64,000 nucleotides of DNA, from contig OY754329.1 of NCBI GenBank assembly GCA_963573305.1, positions 132,977,422 to 133,041,421 of the forward strand, read 5' to 3'. Source of the stretch: Pyrrhosoma nymphula (Eukaryota; Arthropoda; Insecta; Odonata; Coenagrionidae). The position numbers were made by a program, and so were the translations under genes. Below are positions 1-11,425 of this stretch, piece by piece (within the stretch, counting starts at the first letter, position 1; each line of letters begins with the position of its first letter). The notes beneath the pieces were generated by a model that was given only the letters and a program-made list of their open reading frames with translations, was not told the DNA's origin and did no database searches.

Positions 1-1879
1 AAAAATTTATTTTTTTGTCGAAAATGAATTTTTAAAATATTTACATCTTGAAATCATAGATGAGCGCCTCAACAGCATTCCTCTCCCATGCAGCCATGCT
101 GTCTACAGTCACCTCCAGCCGGATCAGAGGGAACGCTGGGTAGGGTGGAAAACCTCACTGATTGGTCGATAAGCTTCAAGACCATTCATGATTCAATAAA
201 ATTAGAACCGTTCAAGACAAGACGAATTTGATGGAACTGAAGGCTTTCAAGAGCATTCAAGACAAAATGTCCGCCGGTATGACGTTTCAGATGACGTCTT
301 GTCCATTCAATAAAGCTTGTTCAACGATTCGTGAATGGAGTTTGACGTGAAATTGATAGTGTAAAACGGCCTTTATGTTTTAGTTCAAATAAAATTCCAA
401 ACATCTAAAATATATCTTAGAAATAATAAGTGTCGATAAAATGGAGCCTACACGAACAAATAACGTCCCGCTAGCAACCGATGGAGGTTTCAGTTTTGAA
501 AGGAAGCGGCCGCCCCTGGATCTTTCAGTCGGGGTGAATATTTTGCGGCGATTCAGCGCTAGTCAGCGGCAGAGAGCGTCCTGACGTCATTATTTCAAAA
601 GACATTGGCTGATTTCAGCCGCCATCTTAAGCTCATGCATGTGCTACAGTGCTTATTTGCCTCCAATGCATCATTGCATCATGTTACAGAATCAAACAAT
701 TTTACCACCCAAGTGGCGCGCGGCAAAACATATCTGGCTACAACTCGGCAAATATCACGTTGATTGCGCTGAAACTTGCGCGCATACTTCATCCGAGTGC
801 AATTAAGCTATTCGTGTTGTCCACTAATATTTATTAAAAATATGAACTTCGAAATCTACCTGCGCCTGTAGGCCAATGCCGAAAGGTAATTTAAGAAAAA
901 AATTTGTTTGGTTTGTAAAGGTTACCACTAATTCCCTAATTTCATATGAATATTTTTAGTCAATGTGATTATTATGCAATTATCATTAATGTGTACATAT
1001 AACTTCCATAATTATATTTTCAGAAATATTAATTCAATATTTTATGATTATTTATATGTTTACCTACTACTTAGTACTCCCCACTACCAGTCATATCCAT
1101 ACTCAGCGTTTCACTTTTGTCGGCCGTCCCGCGACGGTCACAACTATTATTTTACAAATACGTCACCTACTTTTTGAACGCGCTACGTAGATGGAACATG
1201 TGAATGGTAAATCTATAAAAATACTCAGTTCACATCATACAAATGAGATCCTACCACTTTGTTCTCAATTCACCACTGTAAAGTTTTTGTTTGATATACA
1301 TATAAGATAGAAGTTGATATTTTTTTGCTGCCTTGGAAAAAGGGTTGTAGAGGCTGGAAAGGGTGGTCCCATTTCTTTTTCATCTTGTCCGAGTGAGGAA
1401 CATCTCCCCCCCCCCCTTAAAGAATTCTTTTATTATACCTGTATAGTACGTGGATGTCGCGCTTGTCCGAATGCATTTGGTCCGTCGGGTCGCACCCTGT
1501 CCTTTTCGGCGGCCCTTTTCATCTTCACCGCCGCCAATGGAGAGTGGCGGCAATTTTTCGGAGCCGTACTTTCATGTTCCCCGACGAGGGGCGCCCCCCT
1601 AACCCCTCTCCATCATTCCTCCACCCCCTTCCCCTCCGCCGGGCGACAGCCCAGCTTCGTTCACGTGCCGTCAAATTTATCCAATGGACGAAAGGGAGTG
1701 TGAAAGATTGTCCGTTGGATACATTCCGCCGAAAATGTTTCGTCCTTCCGTCCTTTCCCACCGATATGCAAAGGGAGTCTATTAGCAGAGGAACGCTGAT
1801 GTTGGTAACCCATGAGATTTTTAGGACGTTTACAAAAACCCAAGGTGGAGAAACTTTGAAGTTCTTCTAGTTCCAGCAA
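1..1879. other. No gene recognised; AT-rich sequence with a GC-rich patch
   Basis: I see no domain, tRNA or convincing exon here. Two GC-rich patches occur, near 490-640 and 1450-1790, and an 11-C run lies at 1406-1416. Open frames over 1314-1870 exist on both strands at once and have a P/S/R-rich composition, which is what GC-rich non-coding DNA gives, so I do not call them. Confidence 0.5.
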
Positions 1880-2370
1880 TGAACTTTTTTTCTGGAGGTC
1901 TCATCATGAGTATTCATCAGTCCGAAGATTGATTTGCAGCATCAGCTCTTCACTGCACTCTCCTCTCTGCCAATCTGCCATCCGCTTCATTCCTTGCATG
2001 ATTATTCACTTTGTCCTACGTTCTTCATGATTTGCCTGATATATTCAACTCTTGGTCTCCCTCTGTAGTTTTTCCCATTCATTTCTCATTCCAATTTTGT
2101 TTTCACTAGGCTTCTGTGTCGCAAAATGGGTCCAACGTCTCTCCTTATTCGCAGAATTTTCATTGTATGTACTTCTCTTCTCTCCCACTCTTCGTAGGGC
2201 TCCTTCGTTAGTGCTATCACTTGATAATCACAGAAGCCAGTCAGTTGTACTTCTGCTATTTTGAGAGTTTGTAACGTCCGTTTTGGAGTTCTTAATACCC
2301 TAATATCTGTAGAAGGGTCTCCATTTAGAGCAGTTGAGAGTATTTCGTTTTTCAATGCCTAGGGAATTTA
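1880..2370 (-). pseudogene. RTE-like non-LTR retrotransposon, C-terminal fragment
   Basis: This is the decayed 3' end of a non-LTR retrotransposon read on the minus strand. The recognisable pieces lie in different frames, so at least two frameshifts are present. They are NEGALRRVGEKRSTYN near 2215-2165, RHRSLVKT near 2115-2090, and GKNYRGRPRVEYIRQIMK near 2080-2025, followed by MKRMAD near 1990. The order NEEVLRRVGEER, then RW-GH-LRH, then EGK-GRRGRGRPR, then Y-M-R-A is typical of the region after the reverse-transcriptase domain of RTE-like elements. No endonuclease or RT core is visible, so the copy is 5'-truncated. It belongs with the fragments at 27.1, 28.5, 42.4, 44.2 and 53.0 kb. Clade assignment is from memory of the motif pattern; membership of non-LTR elements is more certain. 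Confidence 0.6.
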
Positions 2371-3777
2371 TTATAGGGCGTTTGAAACCTATCACTCATC
2401 TCTAATGGAGGATATGTATGAAATTCATTCTCGAGTTTTAGTATTGTGCCTACAGAACAAAACATTTCCTCAAGAATTCAAACATAAAATCTATAATATA
2501 TAACATATAATTTTAATGTGTATGCGTCAACCGTAGGCATTAATAATTGCCTTTCATCAATGAAAGAAAATTTTAAAAATTCACGTGTTCCAAAAACGGC
2601 ATCTCGGTGGCTTGACATCACCGCACAGTATCGCTTCTCTAATCTACATGTATTTCAACCTGTGAAGGAACAAATCATACAAGTTCATTGTTTTCCGCAA
2701 TGTTAATTAAAACTACTATTTATTCTTATTACGAAAAACAAACCAAACTTCACTATGAAATATACCAAGGGGATGAAATTCGCCGTGAAATAATCATTTG
2801 AGTTGATCTGGGTGCCGATTCTGGTTCTTGATTCGCCAAGGCGACTTGAGGCGAAGCGAAAAGTATCTTCGAGGCGATTCCCGTTCTTTTCTCCTAGTCT
2901 TTCGCTTCACTTCGTACATTTCCGGACTCTCGGCGAAAATTTTATGACGTTTGTAATGACGTTTTACCCACAGTTCAAAGGGAAAGGCGAATTCTTTTAT
3001 AAGGGTATGAGAATGCTAGCAATCATAACAAGATTTTTCCGCAGCGTAGATCTGTTGAACAATAAGAGTGCCACTGGTAAATTAAAATGCTACTGAAAGG
3101 TACGTGTAATTTATGCATTGCATTGTTTATTTTCTGTATTTATTTATTTTAATTACGCTCGGTATTTTTGTGAGATTTTTCACTTGATATCATCTGATAT
3201 CATTCAGTGTATAGATGAGAGTCGGTAGGATATTATTTCTTTTAAAAATGTGTCCAAAAGTGACCCCCACGAAAATCATGGGTAAGTACTTCAAATTTAA
3301 GAAGTAATTTGTCATGTCATTTAGTATTAAGTATTGCTGCTACACTCCACGGCTCATTTATAGTTGCATTGCCAATCATTGAGTGCGATGAGTGTGTTAC
3401 GCGTGTGATATATTTACTCCCATTTTTAATATTTCGATTGATTTAATGGATAGATCACTGAGGAAAAGGCTGATATAGAGTAGAGTGTATGCTCCTGGTA
3501 TGGGTTACTTATATTCACCGAAAGATATTCCTCTTTTCTCCAAGAACAAAAATCTTTTTAAGTTCCCATTGTTTTCTCCCATATCACACTCAAAATCTAA
3601 TGCATAGCGATCTTTTAAGATAAATATAAAAATGTTCTCAGGCTGTATATGAAGTCACAACAATAATGTAGCTAGATAAAAAAGTTGAGTTGATAAATGG
3701 TTTCCAGATAGAAGTCATGTGTGTATTTAATACCAGAAAAGGCTCCACAAATAACCAAATTACCACAAATAATCTCA
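2371..3777. other. No gene recognised; its distal part may hold the copia 5' LTR
   Basis: Ordinary AT-rich sequence with no recognisable protein. The last few hundred bases, up to about 3777, should contain the 5' LTR of the copia element that follows, because a primer-binding site starts at 3781. I could not fix the LTR start, and no second LTR copy is visible downstream to compare it with. Confidence 0.4.
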
Positions 3778-3780
3778 AAA

Positions 3781-3795
3781 GGTTATGGGCCCAGG
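3781..3795 (+). other. Copia primer-binding site
   Basis: GGTTATGGGCCCAGG lies about 80 bp upstream of the gag start. It resembles the copia primer-binding site, which pairs with an internal fragment of initiator tRNA-Met rather than the tRNA 3' end. Its place directly after a CA-ending sequence (CTCA at 3774-3777) marks the probable LTR boundary. The tRNA assignment rests on family knowledge. Confidence 0.6.
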
Positions 3796-3874
3796 GAGCC
3801 CAGAGCGATAAGTGCAGTAAAATCAGTAAAATTGAGAAATAAGAAGAAAAACTGAGAGAAAAAAAATAAAAGAA

Positions 3875-4722
3875 ATGGCGACGTCGATTGAAGATTTAAC
3901 GCATATTAAGAAACTGAAGGGCACGTCAGCATACGCAATGTGGTATTTTCAAATAAGAATTCTATTTAGAGCAAAAGAAATGATTGAAATAATAGAAGAT
4001 GATGACTTAAACGAGAAAAAAGAAATGACTCAAGATCAAACACGTCGATGGAATACAGAATACAAAAGATGTCAAGGCCCAACACTATATTAAGTCTACA
4101 CTAGAAAAATCAGTGGTCCAACCTATAATGACATGTACAACGGCCAAACAGATGTACGATAAACTCAAGTTAATATACGAAAATGACACAGACACAAAAA
4201 TGCCAGCTCCTTCAAGAATTCTACGCATATAAGTACGAAAAATCAAAGGACGTCGTGACAAATATGAGCAATCTACAAAACATTGCCTACAGAGTTAACG
4301 GACTCAAACAACCCATTGATGACCTGATGATTATGACGAAGATGATGTCCATCCTTCCTGAAGACTGCAAATATTTTTCCAGTGCATGGAATTCCGTGAG
4401 AGGACCGGAAAAAACAATTGAAGACCTGTGTGCGCGGCTTCAAATGGAAGAAGCGAAGTTGAAGACAGAGAACGGCAAGAACAATAAGGGGTTGGTATCA
4501 TTCGCTGCAGATTACAAAACCAGTCAAATTAAGTATAAAAATTACATAGTGTGTTTTTCATGTAAAGAAAAAGGCCAGATAAAAGCTAAATGTCCAAAAA
4601 GAGGGTGTGCAATATGTAAAAGGGAAAATCAGGCAGAAAAGGAATGCTATTTACGAGATATATGCTGTAAGATCTGTAAGAAAACGAATCACAATAAAAA
4701 CAATTGTTTCTTTAAAAATTAG
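3875..4722 (+). pseudogene. copia gag (capsid and nucleocapsid), frameshifted
   Basis: The first frame (3875-4093) opens with MATSIEDLTHIKKLKG and WYFQIRILF, the usual N-terminus of copia-type Gag. A frameshift near 4065 moves the protein into a frame reading AQHYIKSTLEKSVVQPIMTC, and a second near 4190 moves it into the 4183-4722 frame. The C-terminal part carries three zinc-knuckle-like clusters. The first two have the histidine replaced by glutamine (CFSCKEKGQIKAKC and CAICKRENQAEKEC). The third, CKICKKTNHNKNNC, is an intact CX2CX4HX4C. Gag packages element RNA in virus-like particles, and this copy could not make the full protein. Stop is TAG at 4720. Confidence 0.75.
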
Positions 4723-4754
4723 GGTCTGTCAAATGAAAAAGGGAATAGAACAGA

Positions 4755-5358
4755 AAATCAAAGGAAGATAAAGTAGCATTTTTTGCCGATTCTGAGGCTA
4801 ACCTTAGTATAAACAATACATTTGAATTTGTGGTGGATAGTGGAGCGACAAAACACATGGTAAATTCCACTGAAATAGTAAAAAATTTGCGTCAATGCAA
4901 TGAAAAGGTTAGAATTACTAAGAAAGATGCAATTATGTCAGTTAAAGGAGTAGGAACTCTGGATCTGAATAAATGTAAACTAAAAGAGGTGTTGTGTGGA
5001 CCTGAACTTTCTAAAAATCTAATGTCTGTTTGTGAAATTACCGAGAAAATGGAACTGTAGTTTTTACTAAGGACAGTGTGAAAATTTTAACAAGTGAAAT
5101 ACCTATGCCAAAAGAAAATATTGTAATTGAAGGAAAGAAAGGAGCAAATGGAATGTTTGTTGTTGATCTCGATGGAACTGATGAAGCCATGTTGACACAT
5201 ACAGGTAATGTAGGTATGGAATGGCATAGCAAAATGGGTCACCTAAATTTTAAAAGTCTTAAGAAAATAGCATCATTATGTGATGGTGTACCCAAATAAA
5301 TTGCTAATATAGATGACAATAAATTGTGTGCTGTTTGTGTGCATGCTAATGAAATTTG
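4755..5358 (+). pseudogene. copia pol, 5' part: protease and pre-integrase
   Basis: The frame is open from about 4755 and carries VDSGATKHM at 4833, the aspartic protease active site (DSGA) of copia-type elements. A frameshift near 5048 separates this from the next part, where NGTVVFTKDSVKIL leads into the GAG-pre-integrase domain. WHSKMGHLN at about 5222-5248 supplies the two histidines and CAVC near 5326-5337 the two cysteines of the integrase HHCC zinc-binding module, but a stop codon at 5297 lies between them. The sequence then loses similarity. Protease would cleave Gag-Pol; the integrase catalytic core is absent. Confidence 0.7.
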
Positions 5359-8300
5359 AGATAAATGTCCTCATTGAAGAGACAGATCATCAAATTTCGA
5401 AATGATGTAAATCCGTTCTCCATAAGCATTCGAGAAACTGATACGCTCCTCCTCCATGCCTCCGTGATTATTGATTCCGAGATGCCTTCGATAGCAAACT
5501 CGAAGCAGGCCTTCCATTTCCAGGAATCCATTTCCCTGTGGCCTTCAAATGTAGATGCAGCTTCACTACTATTTTCAGTATTGTATGACCCTATTCACTC
5601 TACTATTCATGTGACCTCAATCCCATTTTCATATCTTCATGTTATTGGGATGTATCTAAATTACACATAAAAGTAGAAATTAACGATGTTGTAAAGTTTA
5701 TAAATCTTTGGCAGTTCGTATCCCTAGGAGTGCATAAAAGTATTGGGACTACCACAAAAAATTATCTTCCTTTATAAGATTTAACGTGAAATTTGGCAGT
5801 AAATATCATGAGTAAATGTTTTCAAAAATAAAAAATGAACTCAATTCAAAAGCTGTAAGAAAGAGTTCATTTGTGTGGCAAATACAAGAAGAGGGTTGAT
5901 GTTTAAATAACTAGGTTTCTAAATAGTTCGTTATGCAAGGCTTAAAAATCCTGTGATCGCTAAAAGAAAGATAGGCGTAGGAAAAAACCCTATTGAATAA
6001 CGTCACAGAAGTGAAGCAGTCGTCGATGCGATCATAATTATGATGTTCCGAATCGCTATTTCATTAATTGTATTTTGTTAAAAACGTACTAATGAGTCTC
6101 ATTTGAAATAAAACCCAATTATTCGATTCAGCAATATAGTACGGAGACTAGAACAAAATAGATAATAGAATAGATAGGTAAAAAAATGACCTGCATTACG
6201 GTATGCTTGTCAGATGGCCGAATATTTTGGATTCTTAAAAGATTTTCTTCCATTGTTATTTTAATACAGTTCTTTATTTCCCGCATCTCAGACACAAGAT
6301 GCGAATATAAATAAAGAATTCACCCTTGGTACCGTTCACGCGTCGTCTGCTCATATCTTATCAATTCCTCCGTTGTATTGTCGTTCGGAATACGATCTCA
6401 GAAGATTGATAGCAAATTTATTTGATTGATTCCGAGAATAAGAATTCATTTTTCGGTACAAGAACAAAATATTCAACTCCCGCAGAGTTCGTGGAAGAGA
6501 AGAGAGTGCCGAACTCCCTCCATCTTCCTCCCCACTTCCATCTTCGTCCATAAAATAACTCCCCCATCCCGGCTGGAGTCTTCTTCCTTATCACTGGGCT
6601 ATCTTCCAAATTCGCTCCCACGGAATCAGTCACCCGAATCGCCTGTGCAAATCTCTGCTCTCGGATATTCGCTCCATCCCCACTTTGTCGGCGATCTCTG
6701 CGGACGTTTACCTTCGGATCCACTTAATAAACTGCTCTCCTCGATACGATTCCGCTTGCAAGGGCACAATAATTTTCCCCGGAATGCCTGCCCCCATCCC
6801 ATCCATGTTATGGAGAAATGGAAATTTCTAAGGAATGGCGTTTTCCTGAGGTAATTTCTTAGAGCTAACGATTCGGTGTTACGGCACGAACCGTCGCGTA
6901 ATGCTAAAAGGGATGCGGCGTATCCGTAGATGTCGAGTTCTTACGGCGGTTTTGCGACGACCACGGGAAAACTCAACTTCGTCCGGAAGGCGGCGCGGCG
7001 TCCGTGTAGGAAAAGGAAACGTTTATGGCGGGACTGGGAACTGGATTAATCGCGGAAAAATTGACAATTTGAAAAACTTCAACAGTTGACAGGCATATGG
7101 ACTTCATATCAGGAACTTTATCGCATGATAAATGCATGGGAGGCCATTTTCCCAGAGGCAACCGCAATGTAATGTGTGTGATATTGTAATATTATAGCAG
7201 GGCGTAGTCTAATAATGGGAGCTGTGAATTTTAAAAGATATTTTTACTTTAGCCAAAATATCACATATTTATATTCATGCATTCGTTTTAATCCCAGTGA
7301 TTCCTATTTATTGATTTCCAAGCTCTTTTATATAGTAAGATATAATGCCAATGTTTCTTTGATGAAATAAATCGTAAATTTTTTAAATCATCTATATAAA
7401 TATAATGGTACGTATATAATAATATTATGAATTCATATTTATATTAAATAATTTAATCATTTTTTCTTCGATTGTCATTTTTCTGACTACACTTCGTTCT
7501 ACTGAATATCGAATATCCAAATACCTAGAATAAATGATATTTGAAGAACTGGAAAACAATCCTACAGGTTCTGAAGAGTGGCGTTTTTAGCAAATATTCT
7601 CATATCTTAAAAAATAGTGATTTTATCCTCAGTAGTTAAACGTAATCAGTCTTTTAAATAACCAAAACGGTCTTAAGAAGGCATATTTTTTAAAGATTCT
7701 CAAAACCAATTCAATTCGTCATGAAGTGCTGGTTGAGTTCATTAACCCAGTCTTAATATGGTGATGTTATGCATTCAATTTCCTTTGCATCTTCTCAGGC
7801 TATACATGACTTAAAGCATGCTCTGTGAAGAATGATTGTATGCGTGAAATCAGCCTTCGACGAAAAACAGCGTCTCAACGCGGCATGAAATTGCTAAACA
7901 GCACTTGGCACTCAAGCATGCGCACTGATACTGATTAGTATGCATATTTACAGAGAAGTAAAAACTGGTCAGATTTGGCTGTAAATAAGATTATGGCCTA
8001 GACGGTTGCAAAGCAATTGCTTCTTACATCAAATCAAACGGGAAATTTAAAACGACTTGCAAGAGGGAGCTGTGAGAAAGAACCGTGGTGTATTAAACGC
8101 TTTTCTACAGCCAACCTCTAAAAAATACAAAATTAATATTTTTATTGTTAGAATATGCAATAAAATCTTTCAAAGTTGTTAATTAAGTTTGGATCACGAT
8201 TTGGTACCACTCCAGGACATGCTATGGTATCTACTGCGTTGGCGATTTCTGAAAAGAAGTATCTCAATTACTTATATGCCCTCTTATTTTTATAAACACA

Positions 8301-8595
8301 GTTAAAGTTACCTTCTAGTTAGAGTACCTATAGTTCCTCCATTTTTCCTTTATTTTGAGTTTTTTCAATCTTGTAGCAAAAAAAGTTTAGAAATCGTCAG
8401 AACGAAGTAGGTTTGGATAGGCCAACATTTGCACTGGCCTGATTGCTACAATAACAGGTACCATCTTATTGACACCATTTCCATCCTCTAAACTCTGCTC
8501 AATTGTCATACGACTGAAAAGCCTCTTCTTTTTATCCAATAAAACACCATATTTAGAGTATTATTGCCCAGTATTACCTGCTCCACCCACTTACA
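5359..8595. other. No gene recognised; GC-rich patch 6460-7060
   Basis: No domain is readable in 3.2 kb. Position 6460-7060 is GC/CpG-rich, with overlapping open frames on both strands that I regard as composition effects. The remainder, especially 7170-8460, is strongly AT-rich. A 101-residue open frame at 5365-5670 directly follows the broken copia element but matches no family I know. Confidence 0.45.
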
Positions 8596-8914
8596 TTACC
8601 TACTTCTGTTTTTCCATAGCAGCTTGCTTCCTTGTCCACCATGACCAGCCCTTCTTTGTTTGTCTTTTCTTCTCTCTAGCTTCCACGTTTCTGCATTACA
8701 CAGCACAACACAATACGTATAGCTTTCATAAGTGAGAAGGTGACAAGATATTTTACCTCGTGAGTAGGTATTAATAGATAAATCTACGCTAGGTTCCTGG
8801 AGAAATGTTCGGTAATTGAGGTCAGTTCCTTGATCAGGGCGATTCTGTTCCATGACATTAATGAGGCTTTCATTAATCAATAGGCCTTGGGGACTGTCCT
8901 TCAGAAAACACATA
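8596..8914 (-). pseudogene. Possible non-LTR retrotransposon remnant interrupted by mariner
   Basis: The minus-strand frame contains SYTYCVVLCNAETWKLERR followed by a K/R-rich tail. This resembles the Y-W-VLLYGAETW-L stretch that follows the RT domain in several LINE groups. It ends at the mariner boundary, so the mariner appears to have inserted into an older LINE copy. The minus-strand sequence beyond the mariner (10240-10680) is K/E/R-rich and could be the other half, but I cannot recognise a domain in it. Confidence 0.4.
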
Positions 8915-8941
8915 CGAGGGGGTACCCAAAAGAAACCGAAC
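8915..8941. repeat. mariner terminal inverted repeat (transposase 3' side)
   Basis: The 27-bp repeat begins CGAGGGGGTACCCAAAAGAA just after the TA at 8913-8914. It matches the reverse complement of 10208-10234 at every position. These ends are the transposase binding and cleavage sites. Confidence 0.95.
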
Positions 8942-8985
8942 TTTTTTTTTAATTTTTAAAATTTAATTTTTTATACAAAATACTT

Positions 8986-10068
8986 TCAATCCCCTTCAAA
9001 GTACTCTCCATTGGCACTAATACATTTGTCTAATCTTTTATTCCATTGTACAAAACAATTTTTAAATTCATTTTCTGGGATGCCTGACAGCGCCTCCGTC
9101 GTTTTTTTCTTCACCTCAGCAACGTCGGTGAAACGCTTTCCTTTCATGTCTCTTTTCATTCGGGGAAATAAAAAAAAGTCACAGGGGGCAAGATCGGGTG
9201 AATAGGGGGGGTGGGGAACAGGTGTCATGCCATTTTTACTCAAAAATTGGCGCACAGACAGGGCTGTGTGAGCAGGGGCGTTATCGTGGTGGAAAAACCA
9301 GTCGCCCGACCGCCACAAATCAGGCCTCTTCCGCCGCAAACTGTTTCGCAATCTTTACAAAACTTCCAGGTAGAAAGCCTGGTTAACTGTCTGACCCTGC
9401 GGAACAAACTCTGAATGGACGACTCCTCTCACATCGAAAAAACAAATCAGCATTGTTTTGACATTGGATTTCACTTGACGAGCTTTTTTGGGGCGAGGTG
9501 AACTTGAAGACTTCCACTGGCTTGATTGCTGTTTCGTTTCAGGATCGTAGCCGTAGCACCATGATTCATCACCTGTGATAACCTTGGAAAAAAAGTGTGG
9601 GTCATTTCGAAACTCTTCTTTCAAAGCACAGCATGCTTCCACACGACCTTGTTTTTGTTCAGCAGTCAGCAGTCGAGGCATGAATTTGGCAGCCATCCTT
9701 TTCATCTTCAAATCTTCCGTTAAAATTCGCTGTACTGAACTCCAAGTCACTCCAGACAGCGCCACAATTTCTTCAATTGTCCTTCGTCGATCTTCCAGGA
9801 CGATTTTGCGAATTTTTTCCAGATTTTCATCAATTCGGGCCGTGGAAGGACGACCCGAGCGAGGTTTGTCATTAATTGACATTTCACCTCTTTTGAAACA
9901 GGAAAACCACTCAAACACTTGAGTTTTCCCAACTGCATCATCCTTGTAGGCCGTGTTTAACATTTCAAGTGTTTCTGTGCCAGTTTTTCCGAGCAAGAAG
10001 CAAAACTTTACGGCCGCCCGCTGTTCATGATAATCAGGTATTGTAAAAACGACGAGCAAACAAAACAA
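8986..10068 (-). pseudogene. mariner transposase, interrupted by one stop codon
   Basis: This DDE/D transposase cuts and pastes the element. The N-terminal half carries two helix-turn-helix regions (around TGTETLEMLNTAYKDDAVGK, and the GRPSTAR linker then TIEEIVALSGVTWSSVQRIL). Catalytic residues are the D of ITGDESWCYGYDPETK, the D of HHDNAPAHTA and the D of SPDLAPCDFFLFPRMK; the last two are spaced as in the D34D mariner signature. A TAA at 9355-9357 splits the frame after FYLEVL, and the same frame continues as RLRNSLRRKRPDLW. No in-frame ATG exists near the N-terminus; an ATA at 10039-10041, just before PDYHEQR, sits where a Met start would be expected. From there to the end is about 350 codons, the usual family length. 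Confidence 0.92.
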
Positions 10069-10207
10069 TTGTTGCTAACAATTGCCTATAAACAAAACAG
10101 AACCTTCCTTAGCAACGAAGCTTGGGTTGCTGACTCAGAAGTGGTAGCTCTATATGCCCCTAGCGGCTTAACATGGTACTTCAAAAACTCCGCCCACCAC
10201 AACATCA

Positions 10208-10234
10208 GTTCGGTTTCTTTTGGGTACCCCCTCG
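10208..10234. repeat. mariner terminal inverted repeat (transposase 5' side)
   Basis: Exact inverted copy of 8915-8941, followed by the TA target-site duplication at 10235-10236. Confidence 0.95.
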
Positions 10235-11129
10235 TATTCGATGCTCGACGTTCACTGATCCTATCCTGTTTGATATATTTTTCCTTATCTTAACTTTTTC
10301 CATCGCACGTATACGACCACCGTTATCTTGCTTTGGTATTCTGTAAGTTGAGTTCGTGCCTGAGATTTTTTCCACAGTTTTCGTTTGTCAAATTCTTCTT
10401 CTTCTCTTCAATAGGACCATCAAAGAACCACACTTCAATTCGAATTTCTTCTTCCCTTGTCCTTCAATATCCTTTCAGCTTTTCGTTATGACTCTTTTTT
10501 CTTACTTCAGAGCACTTTATGACTGTGTTTTGTCCTACCTTGGAATTCCTCCAATTTTTACACTTCGTCTGGAAAAGTCTTTCTTTATGTTGCCTCTTCT
10601 TCTTGTATGTTATTTCTTTCTTAGCCTTTCTTTATTTCTTGGATCCAAATAGTTATTGTCTTCTTGTCCCAAAGATATTTGAAGATCCGTTTTGCTCATC
10701 AATTCCATTTTGAGAAAACACCGAAATATATGTCAACATTCTTTTTCTATTGTTTACATTATACTTTCTATAGTTTGATATTTTTCATTATAACTTATAA
10801 ATTTCCATTCTTTCTGAGTTATTAGTGGATCTTGTATTCCCGTAGTAATCCGTCTTTCTTATGTTTTAATGTGTCTAAATCGTAGTTCATTTATAAGAAT
10901 TCGCTTACATTTAGGTAATCCGACCTGACTATTGCATGATAATATCTTATTTTCGTATTCCTAGATATGCGCTAGGAGATAATTTAATTTAAGCATTATT
11001 TTGTATTTACATGACTCGCGGTGATATGGCTTGGTAGTCAGAGGTTGTGAGGTGGAAAATCTGTCAAGATAACTGGCTTTTTCTCTTTGAAATTCAAAAA
11101 TCAATGGAATCAAAAAATCAATCAAAAGG
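10235..11129. other. No gene recognised; possibly the rest of the LINE split by mariner
   Basis: The minus strand of 10240-10680 has long K/E/R-rich open stretches with a few stops. This would fit the linker of an old non-LTR element whose other part lies at 8596-8914, but no motif is decisive. The rest is AT-rich and unrecognised. Confidence 0.3.
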
Positions 11130-11425
11130 GTACTGGGACAAGACTGGTGCGTGGGCTGGAATACTGGCTTCCCATCCCATTGTCCTGGGTTCGAATCATA
11201 GCAGTGGTGGTGTTTTTTGTAAAACCCAGATTCCTACTTGGGTTTCCGTGGGGAGCGATTTAAGAGTAATGCCTACTCCCATCGTCGGATTGGACGTTCA
11301 ATTGCGGATCCATTTGCATATTTCATTGTGAGTAAGCTAACCCGACATGGGTTTTCTCTCCACACTTCTTCCATTCCGAAAATAATTCATACCTCACCAG
11401 CCTACCTATCTCCCTATTCTTAACG
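11130..11425 (+). repeat. tRNA-derived SINE copy (family A)
   Basis: The head has a pol III B-box-like GGGTTCGAATC at 11188 with an A-box-like GTGCGTGGGCTGG about 45 bp upstream, as in a tRNA. The body ends in a tail with AAGCTAACCCGACATGGGTT then TCTCTCCACACTTCTTCC. Very similar tails follow B-box-like heads at 56.7 kb (plus) and 43.4 kb (minus), which is what makes this a family. SINEs are transcribed by pol III and copied by LINE proteins. Ends are approximate. Confidence 0.6.

Larger units (their letters stand above)
3778..5358 (+). mobile_element. Truncated copia-type LTR retrotransposon
   Basis: The order is primer-binding site (3781), gag (3875-4722), protease motif (4830) and GAG-pre-integrase (5078-5358), which is the Ty1/copia order. 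After about 5358 no integrase core, reverse transcriptase, RNase H or 3' LTR can be read, so the element is cut off in early pol. At least three frameshifts and one in-frame stop break the reading frame. The probable 5' LTR ends near 3777 (sequence ending CTCA just before the primer site), but its start is unresolved. The element cannot move by itself. Confidence 0.8.
8915..10234 (-). mobile_element. mariner element, 1320 bp, nearly intact
   Basis: A full-length mariner element, with both ends, TA target duplications (8913-8914 and 10235-10236) and a transposase on the minus strand. The inverted repeats at the two ends are 27 bp and identical. Length matches the usual 1.3 kb for this family. 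The only obvious damage is one in-frame stop and a missing start ATG in the transposase. Perfect repeats and an almost clean reading frame suggest this is the youngest insertion in the window. I did not assign a mariner subfamily. Confidence 0.95.

Noticed and set aside
1890..1935. Hammerhead core on the minus strand (CTGATGA near 1916)
   Set aside because: No GAAA or helix II follows, and it lies inside an RTE-like coding remnant.
8986..9351. Separate protein of 121 codons on the minus strand
   Set aside because: It starts at TTG and is the C-terminal part of the mariner transposase after an in-frame stop.
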